Source of the DNA: Enhygromyxa salina
Lineage (GTDB): Bacteria; Myxococcota_A; Polyangia; Nannocystales; Nannocystaceae
Assembly: GCF_000737335.2 (NCBI RefSeq)
Contig: NZ_JMCC02000001.1
Span: 146,740 to 210,739 of the forward strand
Reading direction: 5' to 3'
Length of the DNA stretch: 64,000 bases
Positions 61,065 through 64,000 of the stretch are shown piece by piece (within the stretch, counting starts at the first letter, position 1; each line of letters opens with the position of its first letter). The notes below the pieces were generated by a model. The model did not search any database and had not been told where the DNA came from. It saw nothing but the letters and a program-made list of their open reading frames with translations. Position numbers and translations under genes: made by a program.

Positions 61065-62912
61065 TCACGCGCGCCGCGGGGGCTTGACGCTGATCGAGCT
61101 CAACGCGACGAAGTTCCGACGCAGCAACGGGTTGCGGCCCGACAGGCTCTTGAGCACGAACTCTTGCCACGAAGGTTTGCCCCAGCGCTGACGGCCGCGG
61201 CGGTCAACCCCGTGAAATAGCTCGGGCGCGTCGAGCCCGGCCGCCTGCAGCATCGCTTGCAGCTGCGCCGGCTCGAACCCGCCGCTGGTACGGTGGTGCT
61301 CGGCGAGATCGTTGAGCGCCTGCGTGCGGGCGTTGGCGTGCAGGTAAAACCGTGGAGACAGGCGCGCGAGCTGGCGGTACACCGGCTTGCGCAGCTGCCA
61401 AGCCGCGCGCGCGAGCGGGCCCATGTACATGTTGTCGGCGCTTGGATCCGCGGCGGTCAGCAGCACGCCACCCGATCGCAGGCTCGCGCTGGCGCTGCGC
61501 AAGAACGCCTCGCAGCTGGGGAAGTGGTGCATCGCCGCGAAGCAGGTCAGCAGATCGATCGAGCCGGCGGCGAAGGGCAGGCGCTCGGCATCCGCGAGCA
61601 CGGCGACGTGGCCTCGCGCCGCGACCTGCTCGAGGTTGGCCAATGAGATGTCCACGCCAACCCGCTCGTCAAAGCCTGCCGAGCCAACATCCAACGAGAA
61701 CCCGCTCGCGCAGCCAACATCGACCAGCACCCTGGAGCGCTGCTCGTTGTCGGTCGCGGTGGTGATGGCCTCGCGGGCGTGGGCCTTTAGCAGCAGCAGC
61801 TGATCCACGTAGTCGACGCTGGCGTCGGCGTGCTCGCCGTAGGCCTCGCTGACTTGCTGATAGATCGCGTAGTTGGCCTGCTTGACCGCGCGGGGCTCGG
61901 GCGCGGCGTGGGTGTTGGGTTGGATGTCACCCGCGGCGATCAACGCGGCGAGCTCGTCGGACCACAGCACCCACACGCCGGCGACCCACGGGAACTCGCG
62001 CGCGCAGTCGTGGCAGCGCAGACCCACGCACCCGGCCCAGGGAACGCTCGGGCGTAGCGCGAGATCATCGACGAGCTCGAGCTTGGCGCAGCGGCACTCG
62101 GGGCACGCAAAGTAGTCTGGCGCCGCCTTGGGTCGCGGGATCTTTGCCAAGTTAGGACCCGAGGGATCGGGGGCCTGCGCGGTCGGCTGCTCCTCGAAGG
62201 TCATCACCGACTGCCCAAGCAAGCGCAGCCGCGCGAACCGAAGCGCACGATCAGCGAGCTCGCGCGGCCGCGTGACGGCGAGCTGCAGCCCCTTGCCCAC
62301 GCACACCGCAGCAAACTCGACCCGGTGCAAGTGGTCGCGCAGATCGGGCTTGGGCAGCAGCTCGCGCAACGCGTTGGTGAGCGCGAGATCGACGATCAAG
62401 TGCACGCGGTGCGTGGATCCAAGGTTGGCGACGCGGTGCCGATAGGTCGTGTCGAGCTGCCAGGTCTGACCCTCGCGCATGATCACGCGCACGTCGTCGA
62501 CCACGAACTGCACGCCCGGGTTGGTGCGCAGGGGCACGTGCAGACGAATCACGCCCATTGGCAGGCCGCCCGAGATGTCGCGGTGTTCGTGCACGCCACC
62601 ACCCGGGGCCAGCCGCGCGAGCGTGAGCCCCATGATCTTGGCGTTGAACGAGGCCGCGAGCGCGTGGATCGCCGGGCAGGTGTCGAGCAGTCGATGGCGT
62701 CGCTCACCGCCGCGGCCGTCGGCCTCGATCAGCTGGATGCTCGTCCACGCGCGCCCGCGCGGCAGCGGCTTCCACTCGGCGTCATCGATCGCGTCGAGCT
62801 CGGCTTGGATCTGCGGCAGCGGCCACGCGAAGCCTTCGAGGCGCCGGGCCCCGCGGGTGGTTGAGCTGTCGGCGCGGGTCCGGTCGATCCAGTCGTGCGG
62901 TTGCATGAGCAA
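61065..62912 (-). CDS. Asp/Asn beta-hydroxylase-like - zinc ribbon - methyltransferase fusion
   Basis: 615 residues. The first about 190 are like aspartyl/asparaginyl beta-hydroxylases (2-oxoglutarate/Fe(II) cupin): LARLAPGGGVHEHRD, MGVIRLHVPL, TTYRHRVANLGSTHRVHLIV give the metal His residues and the Arg that binds 2-oxoglutarate. A zinc ribbon follows (FACPECRCAK, LRCHDCAREF, about 275-315), then a class I SAM methyltransferase (VDVGCASGFSLDVG, VGVDISLANLEQ, LLTCFAAMHHFP). The C-terminal helices resemble ubiquinone/menaquinone-type methyltransferases. The fusion suggests hydroxylation and methylation of one substrate, perhaps linked to polysaccharide or natural-product export by its neighbour; this is inference. 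It begins 9 bp after the flippase gene. Confidence 0.85.
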   Translation of the reverse strand: MLMQPHDWIDRTRADSSTTRGARRLEGFAWPLPQIQAELDAIDDAEWKPLPRGRAWTSIQLIEADGRGGERRHRLLDTCPAIHALAASFNAKIMGLTLARLAPGGGVHEHRDISGGLPMGVIRLHVPLRTNPGVQFVVDDVRVIMREGQTWQLDTTYRHRVANLGSTHRVHLIVDLALTNALRELLPKPDLRDHLHRVEFAAVCVGKGLQLAVTRPRELADRALRFARLRLLGQSVMTFEEQPTAQAPDPSGPNLAKIPRPKAAPDYFACPECRCAKLELVDDLALRPSVPWAGCVGLRCHDCAREFPWVAGVWVLWSDELAALIAAGDIQPNTHAAPEPRAVKQANYAIYQQVSEAYGEHADASVDYVDQLLLLKAHAREAITTATDNEQRSRVLVDVGCASGFSLDVGSAGFDERVGVDISLANLEQVAARGHVAVLADAERLPFAAGSIDLLTCFAAMHHFPSCEAFLRSASASLRSGGVLLTAADPSADNMYMGPLARAAWQLRKPVYRQLARLSPRFYLHANARTQALNDLAEHHRTSGGFEPAQLQAMLQAAGLDAPELFHGVDRRGRQRWGKPSWQEFVLKSLSGRNPLLRRNFVALSSISVKPPRRA

Positions 62913-62921
62913 GTCCTTGGG

Positions 62922-64000
62922 TCAGGGGTTGGCGCGGCGGCGCGCGGCCAGCCAGCGCCGCAGCGTGGACACGTCGCTGCGGTCGAGCAGCCAGCGGCCA
63001 CCGGGGATCACGTGGCCGTCGTCGTCGGGCAGCTGCGACCGGTGCCGTCGCAGCGCGGCCAGGCTCAGGCCCAGCTGGACCATGTAGGCGCCGGCCTTGG
63101 CGAGCGCGACCCCGAGCCAGCCAAAACTCAGAGCAAAGATCACCATCGCGAGCAGCTCGACCGCGATCGCAGCCGCGCTGGCCCGCACGATCGGTCGCTG
63201 ATCACCGCGGCCTTGCAGCCACGTAGCAATGATCGCATGCAGGCTCTTGCTCAGCGTGGCCGGCAGCAGGATCAACAGCGCCAGGTAGGCGTCCGCGAAC
63301 GCGACCCCAAACAGCGCGTGGATCAGCCACGGTCCTGCAATGATCGCCACGACCGCCCCGGCCAGCGTGACCGCGACGATCAGCCGACACGCCAGCGCGA
63401 GCTTGTTCGAGCTGCGGGTGGCGTCTTGGTCGTCACCCGCGGCCTCGGGCAGCATCATCTTGCCGGCCAGCAGCCCGACCCAGGCCATGAGGTGGCTGAT
63501 CTGATCCGCGATCGCGTAGACCCCCAGCGCCGCGAGCCCGATGATCGGCGCCGCCACCAGGTAGTCGACGCGCAGCAACGCCGCGTCGCCAAGGGCCACC
63601 GCCGCGCTGCGGGCCCCATAGCGCAGCGAGCTGTGCACGAGTCGCGGCGCGGCTGGCTGGAACCGACCCCACGACATACACACGAGCACCAGCGCGATCA
63701 CCCAATTCGCGATCACCAAGTTGATCACGACCCAGCTGGGGCCGGGCAGCCCGCGGCCGGCGGCGAGCAAATTCAAGCCAAGCAGCACGGCGATCACCGC
63801 GGCCGAGCACAGGTTGTAGGCGACGGCCCGCCCGCGACCCAGGGCCACGCCGCGGCCAAGCTCGACGGTGACCTGGGCCGGCAGCGCGAGCGCGGCCGCG
63901 AGCACGGCCCACTGCGTTGCCTGGCCAAGCCCAAACCCCAGCCCGACGTGAACGCGGACCCGGCCGACCACACCCACCACACCTTCTGCCGGATCTGCGA
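62922..64000 (-). CDS. Polysaccharide flippase (MOP superfamily), 5' end outside the window
   Basis: At least 359 residues, open to the window edge. Ten or so membrane helices are seen in the available part, with the MOP/MATE-type pattern: YGARSAAVALGDAALLRVDY, IGLAALGVYAIADQISHLM, GVAFADAYLALLILLPATLS. This matches Wzx-like O-antigen/exopolysaccharide flippases. About the first one or two helices are missing. It moves lipid-linked glycans across the inner membrane. It is followed directly by the hydroxylase/methyltransferase fusion. Confidence 0.85.
   Translation of the reverse strand, partial: ADPAEGVVGVVGRVRVHVGLGFGLGQATQWAVLAAALALPAQVTVELGRGVALGRGRAVAYNLCSAAVIAVLLGLNLLAAGRGLPGPSWVVINLVIANWVIALVLVCMSWGRFQPAAPRLVHSSLRYGARSAAVALGDAALLRVDYLVAAPIIGLAALGVYAIADQISHLMAWVGLLAGKMMLPEAAGDDQDATRSSNKLALACRLIVAVTLAGAVVAIIAGPWLIHALFGVAFADAYLALLILLPATLSKSLHAIIATWLQGRGDQRPIVRASAAAIAVELLAMVIFALSFGWLGVALAKAGAYMVQLGLSLAALRRHRSQLPDDDGHVIPGGRWLLDRSDVSTLRRWLAARRRANP

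Overview
The window is very GC-rich and gene-dense. It carries a Ser/Thr-kinase/histidine-kinase hybrid, an RsbR-type STAS protein, a DG-repeat VWA lipoprotein, a MYXO-CTERM-like C-terminal anchor, many lipoproteins and an ECF sigma factor with a membrane-anchored tail. Together these suggest a myxobacterium (Myxococcota), most likely of the Nannocystineae type. This is an inference from gene content; no rRNA or tRNA gene was seen.

Layout. 1-2.6 kb: an intergenic hairpin repeat, a CDGSH/ferredoxin protein and a fused uroporphyrinogen-III methyltransferase/synthase. 2.7-8.4 kb: a 1893-residue signalling hybrid. 8.4-12.2 kb: a surface protein whose 3' end is duplicated in tandem, mnmG, and a PilZ protein. 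12.7-21.6 kb: an Mpl ligase fused to an acetyltransferase, followed by five overlapping genes resembling the complex I membrane arm (J, K, L, M, N) in which several proton-pathway residues are replaced. 21.6-28.6 kb: a DUF4360 lipoprotein, an aldehyde dehydrogenase, a nucleotidyltransferase/small-protein pair, a CocE-type hydrolase and a DPF-repeat secreted protein with a minisatellite at its 3' end.

28.7-34.5 kb is an accessory, partly decayed stretch: a STAS regulator with a FIST remnant, a HEAT-Mrr nuclease, a zinc-ribbon protein coupled to a truncated UvrD-type helicase, a fragment of a galactose-oxidase-like C-terminal domain, a frameshifted cytochrome-like lipoprotein and an orphan C-terminal fragment. 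34.8-36.9 kb encodes a prolyl-oligopeptidase lipoprotein. At 36.9-38.5 kb a PD-(D/E)XK nuclease gene of the transposase-nuclease type lies between two copies of the 3' end of the next gene, beside a cluster of palindromes and a 325-bp direct repeat. 38.5-46.9 kb is a three-gene operon: YqiJ/NfeD-like membrane protein, flotillin-like coiled-coil protein, and a giant DUF3686-type AAA+ ATPase.

47.1-53.6 kb holds a GST-like protein and an exopolysaccharide module (tyrosine autokinase/chain-length regulator, FemAB-like transferase, phosphoglycosyl transferase, PLP-aminotransferase-fold protein). 53.7-55.8 kb has a Rieske oxygenase and a TetR regulator with a DoxX-like membrane protein. 55.8-59.9 kb has the VWA lipoprotein, the ECF sigma factor and two envelope proteins. 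60.2-61.0 kb is a second DUF4360 lipoprotein. 61.0-64.0 kb has a hydroxylase/zinc-ribbon/methyltransferase fusion and a flippase cut by the window edge, probably part of another surface-polysaccharide locus.

The strongest candidates for undescribed biology are the degenerate Nuo-like membrane arm, the flotillin/YqiJ/AAA operon with its adjacent nuclease cassette, and the decayed 29-34.5 kb accessory stretch.
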